DNA of 64,000 nt from Paraescarpia echinospica (Eukaryota; Annelida; Polychaeta; Sabellida; Siboglinidae), in NCBI GenBank assembly GCA_020002185.1, contig CM034534.1, positions 34,767,559-34,831,558 on the forward strand, in the 5' to 3' direction. The notes beneath the pieces were generated by a model that did not search any database, was not told where the DNA came from, and was given only the letters and a program-made list of their open reading frames with translations. This document shows, piece after piece, positions 53,399 to 64,000 of this stretch (position 1 is its first letter; every line of letters begins with the position of its first letter). A program made the translations under genes and the position numbers.

Positions 53399-55482
53399 AT
53401 GTCACCATTATTCTTACCGGGTGTTTTCTGCTTGTCTTGCTCTGTTGCTGTAAGGGATACATATTTTGTTTTATGCAAACCATTGACATATAATAATTTT
53501 AATGAGCTTTTTCCTAATCACACTAGAATCCATCATTCTATTTCAATTTTGCATAGCCTGCCATGTCTTCATGTTTGTTATAGTAGAAAGTTACTGCCAA
53601 TCCTCCGCTCTACGCCAACATTGAAATTAGCTATTATGTTATTACTAGCAGGAGATGTAAGTCTCAATCCTGGGCCAGCTGTTAGACGAAACATTCGGGT
53701 GGCCACTACAAACGTTCGATCTGTACGAGATAAGACAGCCTCACTTTGTGATTTATTAATTTCAAAGAAAATAAACATTCTTGCTGTAACTGAGACCTGG
53801 CTCAGAACACATGATACACCTGCATGCATTGCTGACGTTTCCCTTCTGGTTACACCTTTCACCATCGACCACGTTTAGTCGGTCGTGGAGGTGGTGTTGG
53901 CTTTCTTATATCACAGCAGTTCAAAGTTAAATTACATTCTAACCCTGAATACTCCAGTTTTTAGTCCATCTGTGCTGAAATTTCAGATTCTTCTTTCTCC
54001 ACATACTTTGTTTGTATCTATAGCCCTCCAGGACATCGGACAAATTTCTTTGAAGACTTTCAGTATATGTTGGAAAACCTGGCAGTTCTTCATTCAGAAT
54101 TTTACATTCTTGGTGATTTTAATCTACATTTAGATACACCTTCTGCAACTACAACTACGTTTGGTGATATTCTGGCATCATTTGATTTGAAACAACATGT
54201 TACCTTTTCGACACATATACATGGCCATTGGCTTGACCTCTTGATAACCCGTTCAACTTTTAATAATATCCAAGCACCTACTGTTTCAGATTGGTTATCA
54301 GACCACCTTACTGTCATTGCTAATGTTAACGTTTCTATAACCCCATTAGAGTCGAAACACAGTGTGTCTTACAGCGCCATTCATGAGATTGACATTACAG
54401 CTTTGATGGCTGATATCCTTATATCCGACCTTATCACAAATAAAAAAACATTAATCTGACTTATATAAACAATACTGTCAACTCAATACATTACTTAACA
54501 AGCATGCACCTATAAAATCCAAATGTGTGTCAGAAAGGCCCCCGGTTCCATGGATGACTTCCGAAATTATACTATCTAAAAGGCGTCGTCGTTATTTAGA
54601 GCAAATCGCGCTCGCCATTAGATAGCTCGCGCTATTCTAAGCAATGTCACCTCTGTAACAAACAAATGGCCAAAACTAAATCAGATTATTATGCAAATAT
54701 GGTCATAAATAAGTCTTATAACCCGCGTCAGTTATGAAACTGCGTCAATGACTTTCTACACAGACGGCCTACTCCATCGCTACCTGATCATTTGTCAATT
54801 AAGTCTCTATGTGATTCGTTCTCTAGTCACTTTAAAAATAAAACCAGTATTATTCGTTCTGCTTTCCCACGTCATAATTTAAGTAATGTCAGTGTGGACT
54901 TTCCATAAGTAAATTCTCTACTTATATCATTTGAACCTGCAACAGTTGATGAAGTTAGGAAAATAATTATGTCCTCCCCAAATAAATCTTGTGCACTTGA
55001 TCCATTTCCAACAATACTGCTAAGACCTAAGCGGTTATAGACATATTTCTAACCTCAGCTTTATTCCCAAAACACTAGGAAAGGTTGTAGCAAGTCGTCT
55101 GAGGTGTCACATTAGCACAAATATCTTAACTAATGTGTCACAATCGGCATATAGACAGTTTCATTCAACAGAGACTGCCCTCTTAAAGGTTCATAATGAT
55201 ATTAACTTGAACATCAATAATGGTAAAGTGACTGCACTTACCTCACTAGATATCTCTGCCGCTTTTGATACAATTGATCACAACATTCTCATTGAACGCT
55301 TATTAAAGTGGTACGGTATATCTGGCACAGCTCTAACCTGGTGTTCTTCATATCTAACTGATCGATACCAAACTATAGATACTGGGAACTGATTTTTAAC
55401 TGCACTGCCGTCTTTATTTGGTGTTCCCCAGGGTTCTGTTCTTGGGCCTTTGCTTTTTATTCTTTACACCACACCAGTATTG
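53399..55482 (+). mobile_element. L2/CR1-like LINE, second copy with signal peptide and 2A-like motif (5' part)
   Basis: Parallel to the LINE at 22 kb: MSPLFLPGVFCLSCSVAVRD, 2A-like GDVSLNPGP at 53,651-53,677, endonuclease (TTNVRSVRDK, TETWLRTHD, LGDFNLHLD), RT pieces (HSTETALLKVHNDI, LDISAAFDTIDHNIL, VPQGSVLGPLLFILY). A deletion near 55,025 removes part of the early RT, and many stops are present. It is interrupted near 55,483 by a TIR element and resumes near 58,240. Confidence 0.85.
53651..53677 (+). other. 2A-like motif GDVSLNPGP, second copy
   Basis: Same motif and same place in the ORF as at 22,270-22,296, although the surrounding codons have diverged. Confidence 0.75.
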
Positions 55483-56060
55483 AGAGAGGGGGGCGGGGCA
55501 CCCATGGAGAAATTCTAAGATGGCGTCTGTCACAGGTGTATCTATTTGTGTGTGTGTGTGTGTAGTCACGTGACTGAATGAAGTGCCACCTGGTGGAGTA
55601 TATGGGAGGTAGTGCCTCGTCCTGAGAATTGGGTTATGAGGGGTAATTAAGAGTGATGAAGGAGTAATGATAGAATGGACGTATCATACGTATGTATGTA
55701 TGACGTGTGTAAGTATGATTCCTATGCACTATCCTGTATAAACAAACAAAATGATATATTTCAAAGTTGAAAACGTTTTAATTTATCCAGTACAAGTCAT
55801 ATCGGCTAGTAACCTCTCGAAATTGGGCAAATGAAAACAGGCAACAATTAGATAATACAGAAACCCCGTCACATGCTGCGTCGCGGATGTCATCAGCTGT
55901 TCATTAAAAAACACATGGCCGTGTGGAAGAGATAAGTGGCGTCTCGCGAGTGTCGAGTCACGCGGCTTAACGCATACTGCACCCGCTAACGAGCACGTGC
56001 AGAGAGCGGAGTTTAACTCGTGATTCCATTGTCTGTACTGTCTCGTGTCTCGAACGGAAG

Positions 56061-56070
56061 TGTATATAAA
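56061..56070 (+). promoter_or_regulatory. TATA box inside the TIR element
   Basis: TGTATATAAA, about 50 bp upstream of the ATG at 56,120. Confidence 0.5.
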
Positions 56071-56119
56071 CCTACCATAAGTCTAGCGGAGCACCGCAAC
56101 AACTCTCCGACTCTTGAAT

Positions 56120-56248
56120 ATGGCGAGTGCAAACGACAAGTCATGCCCCGAGGACAAAATTAATCTTAAACGTGTCAACAAGTACACACAAGTAAATGAT
56201 GGCAATTGTGTGTTTTATCGCCCACTGACCCTCGTAACGTGCGCTTGA
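56120..56248 (+). CDS. Short truncated ORF with an OTU-like N-terminal motif
   Basis: 42 residues starting MASANDKSCPEDKINLKR and reaching VNDGNCVFY, which resembles the DGNCLF active-site motif of OTU-type deubiquitinases, then stopping. TG-rich sequence starts about 40 bp later, so the remainder of a gene was probably lost. Similarity rests on a few residues and may be chance. Confidence 0.3.
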   Translation: MASANDKSCPEDKINLKRVNKYTQVNDGNCVFYRPLTLVTCA

Positions 56249-56304
56249 CTTCTAAGTATGTATGTTAGATTCACGGGTGACAAAAGGGGTTCCTCTAATG
56301 TTTT

Positions 56305-57440
56305 TGGGTTGTGTTGTGTGAGTCGTGTGTGTGTTGTATGTGCTGTGTGTTGTATGTGATGTGTGTGTGTGTGTGTGTGTGTGTGTGTTGTGTGAGTGTT
56401 TTGTGTGTGTTAAGTGTGCGTGTGTTGTTTGTGTATTGTGTGTGTGTATGTTGTATATGTGTCAGTGTGTTGTGAGTGCGTATGTGTTGTGTGTGTTGTG
56501 TTTTATATGTGTTTGTGTGTGCGTGTGTGTGTGTGTGTCTGTGGTGTGTGTGTGTGTTGGGTGTGAGTGTGTGTGTGCGTTGTGTATGTGTCATGTGTGT
56601 TTTATGTGTGTTGTATGTGTGTCATATGTGTGCTATATATGTGTATGTGTGCGTGTGTTGCATGCCTGTTTTATGTGTGTTGTATGTGTGTTGTGTTTGT
56701 TATATGTGTGTTGTACATGGGTTGTGTTGTGTGTGTGCGTGTGCGTGTGTGAGTGTGTGTGAGTGTGTGTGTATTTGTCTAGGGTGTGTGTATGCTGTGT
56801 GTGTATGGTGTGTGTTGTGTGGTATACAAGTGTATGATGGTGGCTATAAGTGTGTGAAGAAGGTCTACAAGTGTATTAATGTGGTCTACCTGTGTGTGAA
56901 GCTGGTCTACAAGTGTGTGAAAATTGTGTATATGTGTCTGAAGTGTTGTGCGTGTATTGTGCTTGTGTTGGACATGTGTTTTACGTCTGTTGTACATGTG
57001 TTGTGCTTCTGTTGTGCGTCTAATTTGTATTTGTTGGGTGTTTGTTATGGGTGTGTTTTGCGTGTGTTCTGCGTGTGTTTTGCGTGTGTTGGACCTGTGT
57101 TGAGTGTCCGTTGGGTGTACGTTGTGGGTATGTCGTGCGTCTTTCGTGTGTCTGTTTTGGGTGTGTTGGGCCAATGATGGGTGTCTGTTGCGTCTTTTGT
57201 GCGTCTGTTGTGTGTATGTTACGCGTATGTCGTGTTTCTGTTGTGCGATGTTGCGCGTCGTCTGTGCGTCTTCTGTGCATATGTTCTGCGTCTGTTGTGT
57301 GTCTCGTGTCCGTCTGTTTTGCGTGTGTTGTGCTTTGGTTGTGCGTGTGTTGTGCGTGTATTGTGTGTTGGGCATGTATTGTACATATGTTGTACATGTG
57401 TTGTGCTTCTGTTGTGCGTCTATTTTGCATGTGTTGTTAT
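56305..57440. repeat. About 1.1 kb of TG-rich cryptic simple sequence
   Basis: TGTGTGT, TGTTGTATGTGTG, TTGTGCGTCTG and similar words grade into each other over more than a kilobase, first nearly pure TG and later more diverged. All long open frames here (Cys/Val-rich forward, Thr/His-rich reverse) are composition artefacts. Confidence 0.9.
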
Positions 57441-57860
57441 GTCAACAGTCGCTAGGGACGCTCACCAACCGGAAGTGAGTCAGCATCTTAGGTCCCTGAA
57501 TTTCATGCACACTGATTTACTGGTCGTAATCCTTATCTGATAAGAGACGATCTAGCCGTCCACTATTTCCTCCGTCCCTTCATGCACCCACTAAGAAGCG
57601 TTGATGAAAACCCCAAACCGTATATGATATCCAACCCGTCCAAAAAGTCGTCCAACAGGTCCGTACATGATATCCAACCCGCCAGTCCCGTGAGGAGGCG
57701 CTACCTACCCCCGGACACGTGACTACAACGATGTCAACACCGGAATACGAGTCAGTAGTTTGGCGTGGTTGCGTTGAACTAAAGTACAACATCGGCGGCG
57801 CGGCAGCGGCGAGGGGGCGGGGTGTTAGGCGTGGCGTGTGTGACATAAATAAAAATATGG
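57441..57860. other. Unique part of the TIR element, no assigned gene
   Basis: GATATCCAACCCGTCC/GCC is repeated at about 57,629 and 57,670. Short frames on both strands have no recognisable domain. Confidence 0.35.
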
Positions 57861-58085
57861 ATAAATTAAAAGTTTTCAACTTTGAAATATATCGTTTTGT
57901 TAGTTTATACACGATAGTGCACAGGAATCATACTTACAGACGTCATACATACATACATACATACGATACGTCCATTCCCTCATTACTCCTTCATCACCCT
58001 TAATTACCCCTCATAACCCAATTCTCAGCACGAGGCACTACCTCCTATACATTCCAACCGGTGGCACTACATTCACCCACGTGAC

Positions 58086-58088
<3 letters not shown>

Positions 58089-58163
<75 letters not shown>
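58089..58163. repeat. (CA)n microsatellite in the right arm of the TIR element
   Basis: About 36 CA repeats; a C13-15 tract lies further right at about 58,210. Confidence 0.9.
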
Positions 58164-58165
<2 letters not shown>

Positions 58166-58239
58166 TAGATACACCTGTGACAGACGCCATATTACAATTT
58201 CTCCATTGGTGCCCCCCCCCCCCGGTGGCGTATTCAAAA

Positions 58240-59370
58240 ACCTTCTCTCTCTACTCACGCCACTAAGCTCTGTTATACAAAGACATAACTTGGATCATCA
58301 TCTTTATGCTGATGATACTCAGATCTACATTTCGTTGGCTACCCCGGATACAAATCGTTCTCTTAACCAACTTAGTGATTGCCTTCAAGATATCTTCCAT
58401 TGGATGACTGACAGCAAGTTGAAATTAAATGCAAATAAAACTGAATTGATCATTATTGGTACTCCAATGCAGCGTAGTAAACTGGATGGTTTTTCCCTAC
58501 GAGTATTTTGAATCAGTATATCACGCCAGCAACCTCGGTGCGGAATCTAGGAGTGATCTTTGGTAGTAACTTCAATTTCCGACAACACATATCTCAAATA
58601 TGACGCTGCTGTTTTTATCATATTCGTGATCTTCGCCGTATACGCCGGTATTTGTCATTTTCTGTTGCTAAAACTATTGCAACAGTGCTTGTTAGCAGAA
58701 GACTTGACTATTGCAATTCCCTCCTATATAATATCGCTAGCAAGGATATCACAAAACTCCAGCGTGTCCAAAATTGTCTAACAAGAGTTGAAATTACAAA
58801 ATCTCCTCGTTGTTCTCGCTCTGTACCACTTTTGAAGTCTTTGTATTGGCTTCCTGTACGATATAATAATTTTTTTATTTTCCAACATAACGATAATATA
58901 TATACAATGTTTGTGGCACATAAATACGTATTATGTCAGAAAAATATCGTATATTATTTAAGATATGTACCATTACATACTAGGCACTGTCCAGTAAGCA
59001 ACCATCTTATTTGCATTCATTGCTTACTCCTGTAAGAAAACCTATCCAGCTTCGATCATCTAGTTCTGACCTACTTTTTGTTCCTAGAGTCAACACTAAC
59101 ATTGGAACTAGGGCTTTTTCTGTTGCCGCACCAACTCTTTGGAATATGCTCCCTCTTAGTGTTAGATCAGTTGAAAATATTACAAAATTCCGTCGTCATT
59201 TAAAAACTTATCTTTACAACCTTGCTTATCCACCGTAGCTCCCTAGCGCCTTGACCCATCTGTTGACAACTGAATACTACTTATGGATTTTGAGATTGAC
59301 CAATCATTTTGTTTTGATGCGCCTCTGAGCTTGGTTTCCAAGGATTTAGGCGCAATAGAAGTTATCTTAT
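58240..59370 (+). mobile_element. L2/CR1-like LINE, second copy (3' part)
   Basis: Continues the copy from 53.4-55.48 kb: LSSVIQRHNLDHHLYADDTQIYISLATPD, LNANKTELIIIGTPMQRSK, LVSRRLDYCNSLLYNIASKDI, LLKSLYWLPVRY, then AFSVAAPTLWNMLPLSV, FRRHLKTYLYNLAYPP and the 3' end with GCGCCTCTGAG and (TTA)n. About 110 bp of unrelated AT-rich sequence (58,872-58,985) interrupts it. Confidence 0.82.
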
Positions 59371-59374
59371 TATT

Positions 59375-60530
59375 ATTAAGTGGCTAGACGAGGAATCACC
59401 AGTAGATATCATCTACTTAGATTTTCAGAAAGCTTTCGACAAGGTGCCACATCTAATATTACTGCTTAAACTAAAGGCCCATGGCATAGGAAATGGTTTA
59501 ATTAACTGGATAGAAACATGGCTAGCTAATTGACAGAAGACAACGGGTAGTAGTTGATGGGGAGACTTCAAACTGGAAATCAGTTTTGAGTGGGGTACCA
59601 CTGGGATCAGTACTGGGACCTACATTATTCTTAATATATATCACCGATTTGGATAATGATATAACAAGCAAGGTGTTGAAATTTGCGGATGATACAAAAT
59701 TGTTTAAAAGGATTAAACATGACGGAGATAGACAGCATTTACAAGATGATCTTGACAGGTTGATAAAATGGTATGAAAATTGGCAAATGTTGTTCAATTT
59801 TGGGAAATGTAAATGCCTCCACACAGGACATGGGAACGAAGATGTACAGTATACAATGGGGGTTTCTGTACTAAGTACTACTGTAAAAGAAAAGGACTGA
59901 GGGTTAGCCAATAGTGCTGATATGAAGGTTTCAAAGCAGCGCGATATTGTCGCGTCAAAGGGAAATCGAATCCTTGGATTAATTAGGCGAAATATAACGT
60001 ATAAGGAAAAAGAGCTAATGATACCGCTGTACAAAAAAACTAGTTAGGCCTTATTTAGAATATTGTATTCAAGCGTGGAGGCCATATCGCTGGAAGGACA
60101 TAGATATGCTAGAAAGAGTACAGAGGAGAGCGACTAAAATGCTACCAAAACTGAGGGATCTTAGATACGAAATACGCCTAAAATAATGTGGTTTAACAAA
60201 CACTAGAGACTAGGATGTTGAGAGGAGATAAGATAGAAGTGTTTAAAAATTTAATGGTTATGAAAATATTGATAGAAATATTTTTCTCAGTTCTCAAAGA
60301 TAGAAGGACTAGATGACATGAAGTTACATTAGCAAAGGAGCAGTGTAGATTATATATAAGAAAGTTCTCATTTTCACAAAGGACTGTAAATGAATGGAAC
60401 ATATTATCTGCTGATTGTGCGGGTGCTAGTAGCGGTCATATATTTAAAAATAAAATCGACACATACCTCAGAAGGGCAGGATACACGTAGATAAAAGGCT
60501 TGGACTCTTGATAAGCCAAAGGGCTTCCTT
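59375..60530 (+). mobile_element. CR1-like LINE fragment, 5' truncated
   Basis: RT from SPVDIIYLDFQKAFDKVPH through SGVPLGSVLGPTLFLIYITDLDND, VLKFADDTKLFKR, KCKCLHTGHGNED and the C-terminal region SKQRDIVASKGNRILGLIRR, RPYLEYCIQAW and RVQRRATKML, to the 3' UTR with GGGCTTCCTTGTCCACCTGCC. The 5' end directly follows the (TTA)n tail of the previous LINE. Several frameshifts. Confidence 0.82.
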
Positions 60531-60840
60531 GTCCACCTGCCATCTAGAGTTAATTCTCTGGGTGGCAATCTTATTAAATCGTGTTAAACGATCAGTAGGT
60601 ACGTGATCATCCGTCATTGCTATATACTTTATGTGATTTACCTTTATAGAGGTCTACTGTCTCTATAATGTTCATGGCGACAACCTCACAAGATCGGACT
60701 TCTGTCTGATCTGCATCTTGGGATGACTTTCACGACGCCTTATAAAGACGCAATAGTTCATGGTCCATGCTGCGTGTATCTTCGCTTCACGTTTCAATTG
60801 TCTTGCTTGGCGAAACAGCTCACTGTTGAATGATGTTAGG
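60531..60840. other. Spacer, no gene recognised
   Basis: Lies between the end of the CR1 fragment and the next RT; no recognisable domain in the short frames. Confidence 0.35.
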
Positions 60841-62460
60841 TAATTGTTTGTCTTGACGCAAATGACATTACGAACTACCGCCCTATATCCAATCTCAGCT
60901 TTGTGTCAAAGTTGTTGGAGAGGCATGTCGCGGTTGACCTTCGACGCTACATTGACGAAAACAAACTGCTTGACCCGTTCCAGAGCGCGTATCGTCCGTA
61001 CCACAGCACCGAAACAGCACTCGTGCGTATTCACGACGATATCATGCAGGCACTCGACCGTCGAAAAGGAGTAATACTCGTCTTTCTTGGTCTTACTGCT
61101 GCTTTAGACACTGTGGACCACGCTATGCTACTCAGGCAAATAAAATCCATCGGCATCCGTGACTCGATAAAAATCGTCGATGCCATTTCTCCCCCTTCAG
61201 CGGTTGAACTATGGTGTGCTTCAGGGATCGGTTCATGGTCCCTTACTGTTCACAATATACTGTATGCCAATCACTGCCATGTTCGCTAAACACCGCTTGA
61301 AATACCACATATACGCCGACGACACTCAACTCTATGTCGATTTCCCACGTGATCAGCCCTGTGACGCAGACAATGCTACCCGCCGTATCGAACAATGCAC
61401 CATCGACATAAAACGTTGGATGGCAAACTATCAACCGTTACTAAATGAGGCAAAGACCAAAACAGTTGTCTTCTACGCACCTAACACCAAAGTGCCACCT
61501 GGGATTACGAGAGTCGACGTGTGTGGGCATGACACAACGCCTCTGCCGACAGTACGAGACATCAACGTTTTCTTGGCTGGATATGTCGGTGCAAGTTGCT
61601 CGTACATGCCAGGCGGCATAATTCTAGCTGCACAACATCGTCAAGACACGACATTGCCTGACCGTTGATGCATATAAAACCATCGTTTATGCTCTAGTGA
61701 TCTCAAAGCCGGACTATGGAAATGCAGTGTTCTTTGACATCAACGAGCGATTGCTACAGAAATTGCAACGGGTACAAAATTCAGCGGCGCGTGTAGTAAA
61801 GCAGCAACGACGCCGAGATCACCTCCACATCACGCCTGTGTTGATCGCACTACACTTGTTGCCCGTTCGATGGCGTATAACGTACAACATATTGGTGTTG
61901 ACGTTCCGAGCGATGCACGACCTCACGCCTGACTACATCGCTGACATGGTTGTTGAATACACGCTGGGCCGCCAGGTTCGCTCCACCGGAAGCCGTCTCC
62001 TGAGTACCCTGCCACAATTTAGAAAGATGGTCGGCGTGTTTTTTCAGTGACGGCACCGCTCCTGTGGAATGATCTGCCGGACGGTCTGCGCCTGATAGAC
62101 TCCCTTGAACTTTTTGTAGTATGTACTATATTGAATTTATCTTAATCATAATTATAGGGTTTTTCAATATCCATTTATTATCTTATTTTAATATTAATTA
62201 TTGACTTATTATCTTATTTTATTATTAATTTATTATGTTACTTTATTATTAATTGATTATGGATACTTTAGGCTTTTACATTACGAGTTTTAGAAGCCTT
62301 ACATTTTACATAATATTTTACGTATCTTATGTAATATGTTTACCATGTAAGCTCGAACAATTGTATATTTATATTTTAACAATGTTGTATTTGATGCGCC
62401 TCTGAGCAAAATTTTATTCCGGATATACGGCGCTTTATAAATAAAATTATTAGTATTATT
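60841..62460 (+). mobile_element. L2/CR1-like LINE of a third family, 5' truncated
   Basis: RT: NYRPISNLSFVSKLLERHV, FQSAYRPYHSTETALVRIHDDI, VHGPLLFTIYCM, HIYADDTQLYVDFP, and the C-terminal region PDYGNAVFFDINERLLQKLQ, LHLLPVRWRITYN, RSTGSRLLSTLPQFR. The 3' end has GATGCGCCTCTGAGCAAAAT and a (TTA)n-like tail at 62,440-62,460. Frameshifts near 60,900, 61,200 and 61,670. It is more GC-rich than the other LINEs here. Confidence 0.82.
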
Positions 62461-63003
62461 ATCATTATTGTTCACGTATAGAGACGAGCCTATCAGCGAA
62501 CCTCGCTTGCCCATCAGCGCTGCCTTCTTATTCGCAGACAGTAGCTGCACGACGACCGATCGAGTTCCATCCTGTCTCGGTGGCAGATCCTGTATGGCCG
62601 TGATGTCGTACGGCTCGAGAGTTGTGCCCAGTTTTTCGTTGGCAAATGTCATGAGGTTTGCCTTCATCGTTTCACCGTCGTTGTCGTAGGAATATCGCTG
62701 CCAAGTAGTCGTAGCGTTGTCACTGTGCTGGCGTACGTATGTATATGGTTCATTCCTGTCACGATAAGATTCTTCTTTTTGGAGTTTTGTTCAAGATCGT
62801 TGATTTTTCAATTCGAGGGTGTTGATTCTCGCTTCTTTGTCTTTAATGATGGCCATCAGTTCCGAGATGCGACGGTCTGTGAACGCATTTCGTTTTTTAT
62901 TTCGTCAAACGATTCGCACATGAATGCTAGCGATTTTCGTATTTCGACAATGGCTTTGCTCTCACTGTCCTGGTGCGATGCAGACAGCGAATCTGTACCC
63001 ATT
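62299..63003 (-). pseudogene. LINE ORF1-like protein: coiled coil and C-terminal domain
   Basis: The minus strand starts MGTDSLSASHQDSESKAIVEIRKSLAFM, continues as a coiled coil (FDEIKNEMRS, KDKEARINTLELKNQR), then a second part: ETMKANLMTFANEKLGTTLEPYDITAIQDLP, RSVVVQLLSANKKAALMGKRGSL and SLYVNN. This layout is typical of ORF1-type RNA-binding proteins of invertebrate LINEs. Frameshifts near 62,850 and 62,760 separate the pieces. It faces the LINE at 60.8-62.46 kb and abuts its tail. Confidence 0.6.
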
Positions 63004-63500
63004 GTAGAACAGGCACGCAGTCAGTCAGGGGTGATGCGACGACAGCGGTCAGCTACCTGGTTTATCGGAGACGTCACGGCTGGTTGCGGTTCCAGTGTTT
63101 GGAGGGTGTGTCAAATCTCTGCGGCCACCGTCATAGTTCACATGACTGCAGTATGAAAAGTCACCAATATGTTGTAATAGATTGAAGGTCATGATGCACA
63201 AGTTCAATAATCACAGTATCTATAGTCACTTACGTACAAGGTGGTATCAAAATCACACCCAAAGGACATATACAATTCCAAGCAAATCGCACAAGTTTCA
63301 AACCAAATTTTCACTGCACGTTGACATGAAGCGCGATCACGTGACCAGTATGGTGTTAACGTATATGTTTGTATGTTAGTCTTCTCTTGCTCTATAGGGT
63401 GCATTGCTTGTGACATTTTGTGTGAGATGTGCCGTGACCAAACCAGGACAGTCATTATTTATCAGTGTGATAACCTGATAATACAATAATATTTATTGTG
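63004..63500. other. No gene recognised
   Basis: Probably the 5' side of the reversed ORF1 element; no recognisable domain in the short open frames. Confidence 0.35.
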
Positions 63501-63509
63501 GGCTCAAAT

Positions 63510-64000
63510 ATAAATGTATGTACTAAATGATGTGGCTGGAACTGGGATGTCGGATGCGTTTCCAGTTAATATCGGACTGAATCAAGGCAGTGCCCTAAAC
63601 CCATTACTATTTATCATGGTGATGGATCTAATCAGCAGGAAGATCAGCACAAAGGATGTTCTCAACAAGATTATGTATGCAGACGATCTGGCCATAGTAG
63701 CAGAAAGCAAACCAGAGCTACAAAACATGTTGGAGGAATGGAAGTGTGTTCAGGAAGCACGGGCTGAGAATGAGCCTGGATAATTCAATAGAGAGAGGAA
63801 TTGGACATCAGGTAGGATGGAAAGGAAAGTAAGCAAGTGGACGGCTCTGTGTACCTTGGAGGAATGGTCACGGCGGATGGGCGTTCAGATGTGCAGGTTC
63901 GACGCCGAATACAAGCAGGAACGAATGCTTGGAGAACGGTAGAAGTCATGATGGACAGAAAGATCTCGAAAAAGCTGAAAGAGAAATACCTGATATTTTG
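63510..64000 (+). mobile_element. RTE-like LINE fragment running off the window
   Basis: RT core: FPVNIGLNQGSALNPLLFIMVMD, IMYADDLAIVAES and ELQNMLEEWK, then after a frameshift near 63,760 VDGSVYLGGMVTADGRSD, VRRRIQAGTNAWRTVE and ISKKLKEKY. The GLxQGSALxPLLF and YLGGMVTxDGR signatures are those of a widespread invertebrate non-LTR family. Truncated at the 5' side and cut by the window end. Confidence 0.75.

Larger units (their letters stand above)
55483..58240. mobile_element. TIR element with about 330-bp inverted repeats, TG-rich core, inserted in the LINE
   Basis: Left (about 55,490-55,800) and right (about 57,860-58,225) arms are inverse copies: GGGGCACC.ATGGAGAAATT, TGGCGTCTGTCACAGGTGTA, TAGTGCCTCGT, GAGAATTGGGTTATGAGG and GATATATTTCAAAGTTGAAA. 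The right arm contains a long (CA)n where the left has a short (TG)n. The LINE reads on at both sides, but I could not define an exact target duplication. No transposase is visible. Confidence 0.78.

Noticed and set aside
56325..57455. Overlapping open frames rich in Cys/Val or Thr/His
   Set aside because: Translations of TG-rich simple sequence; open because the repeat contains few stops.
1..64000. tRNA or rRNA genes
   Set aside because: No cloverleaf with A/B boxes or rRNA-like block was noticed by eye; a covariance search would be needed to exclude tRNA-derived SINEs.

Overview
This window is repeat-dense metazoan DNA, with no bacterial gene organisation. The evidence is spliced genes with GT/AG introns, several families of APE-type non-LTR retrotransposons (LINEs), a BED-finger hAT transposon and two Polinton/Maverick (adintovirus-like) elements. 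CR1 LINEs with a PHD-esterase ORF1, LINEs that begin with a signal peptide plus a 2A-like motif, and Polintons together fit a marine invertebrate (lancelet, hemichordate, mollusc or similar). The species cannot be fixed from the sequence. I see no convincing single-copy host gene and no rRNA or tRNA.

Layout. 1-1.6 kb: AT-rich, no gene. 1.67-8.94 kb: a satellite-like tandem array (unit about 590-700 bp) interrupted by a hAT element (2430-7591) that carries a multi-exon, broken transposase gene with a 550-bp perfect internal tandem duplication. 8.94-21.0 kb: Polinton A, decayed and internally deleted, late genes on the minus strand, with a LINE inserted at 12-14.3 kb. 21.0-25.08 kb: a reversed CR1 fragment, then a nearly full-length L2/CR1-like LINE. 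25,079-41,317: Polinton B, complete end to end, inserted in the 3' end of that LINE. The LINE resumes at 41,318. 41.5-64 kb: further nested LINEs, a TTAA-target element, an ISL2EU-like element, a TIR element containing a kilobase of TG-rich sequence, and an RTE-like fragment at the right edge.

Polinton B is the centrepiece. It has long terminal inverted repeats starting AG and ending CT, a perfect 6-bp target duplication (AATGTT), and two opposed gene blocks. The rightward block is ATPase, small basic protein, conserved Polinton protein, membrane protein, integrase with chromodomain, second membrane protein, minor capsid, pVI/pX-like protein, major capsid, protease. The leftward block is the protein-primed DNA polymerase B with N-terminal zinc fingers. 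Integrase and major capsid are open. ATPase, minor capsid, protease and polymerase carry stops or frameshifts, so the copy is not intact.

Between the polymerase and the right terminus lies an accessory region not part of the usual Polinton core: (i) an RPA-like single-stranded-DNA-binding protein with a zinc ribbon; (ii) a divergently transcribed spliced gene with a TATA box, a CRE and a series of alternative splice acceptors, three of which open onto different in-phase reading frames, two pairs of them related to each other; (iii) arrays of short palindromes; and (iv) a six-unit and a four-unit heat-shock element close to the right terminus. This block is the strongest candidate in the window for an undescribed system.
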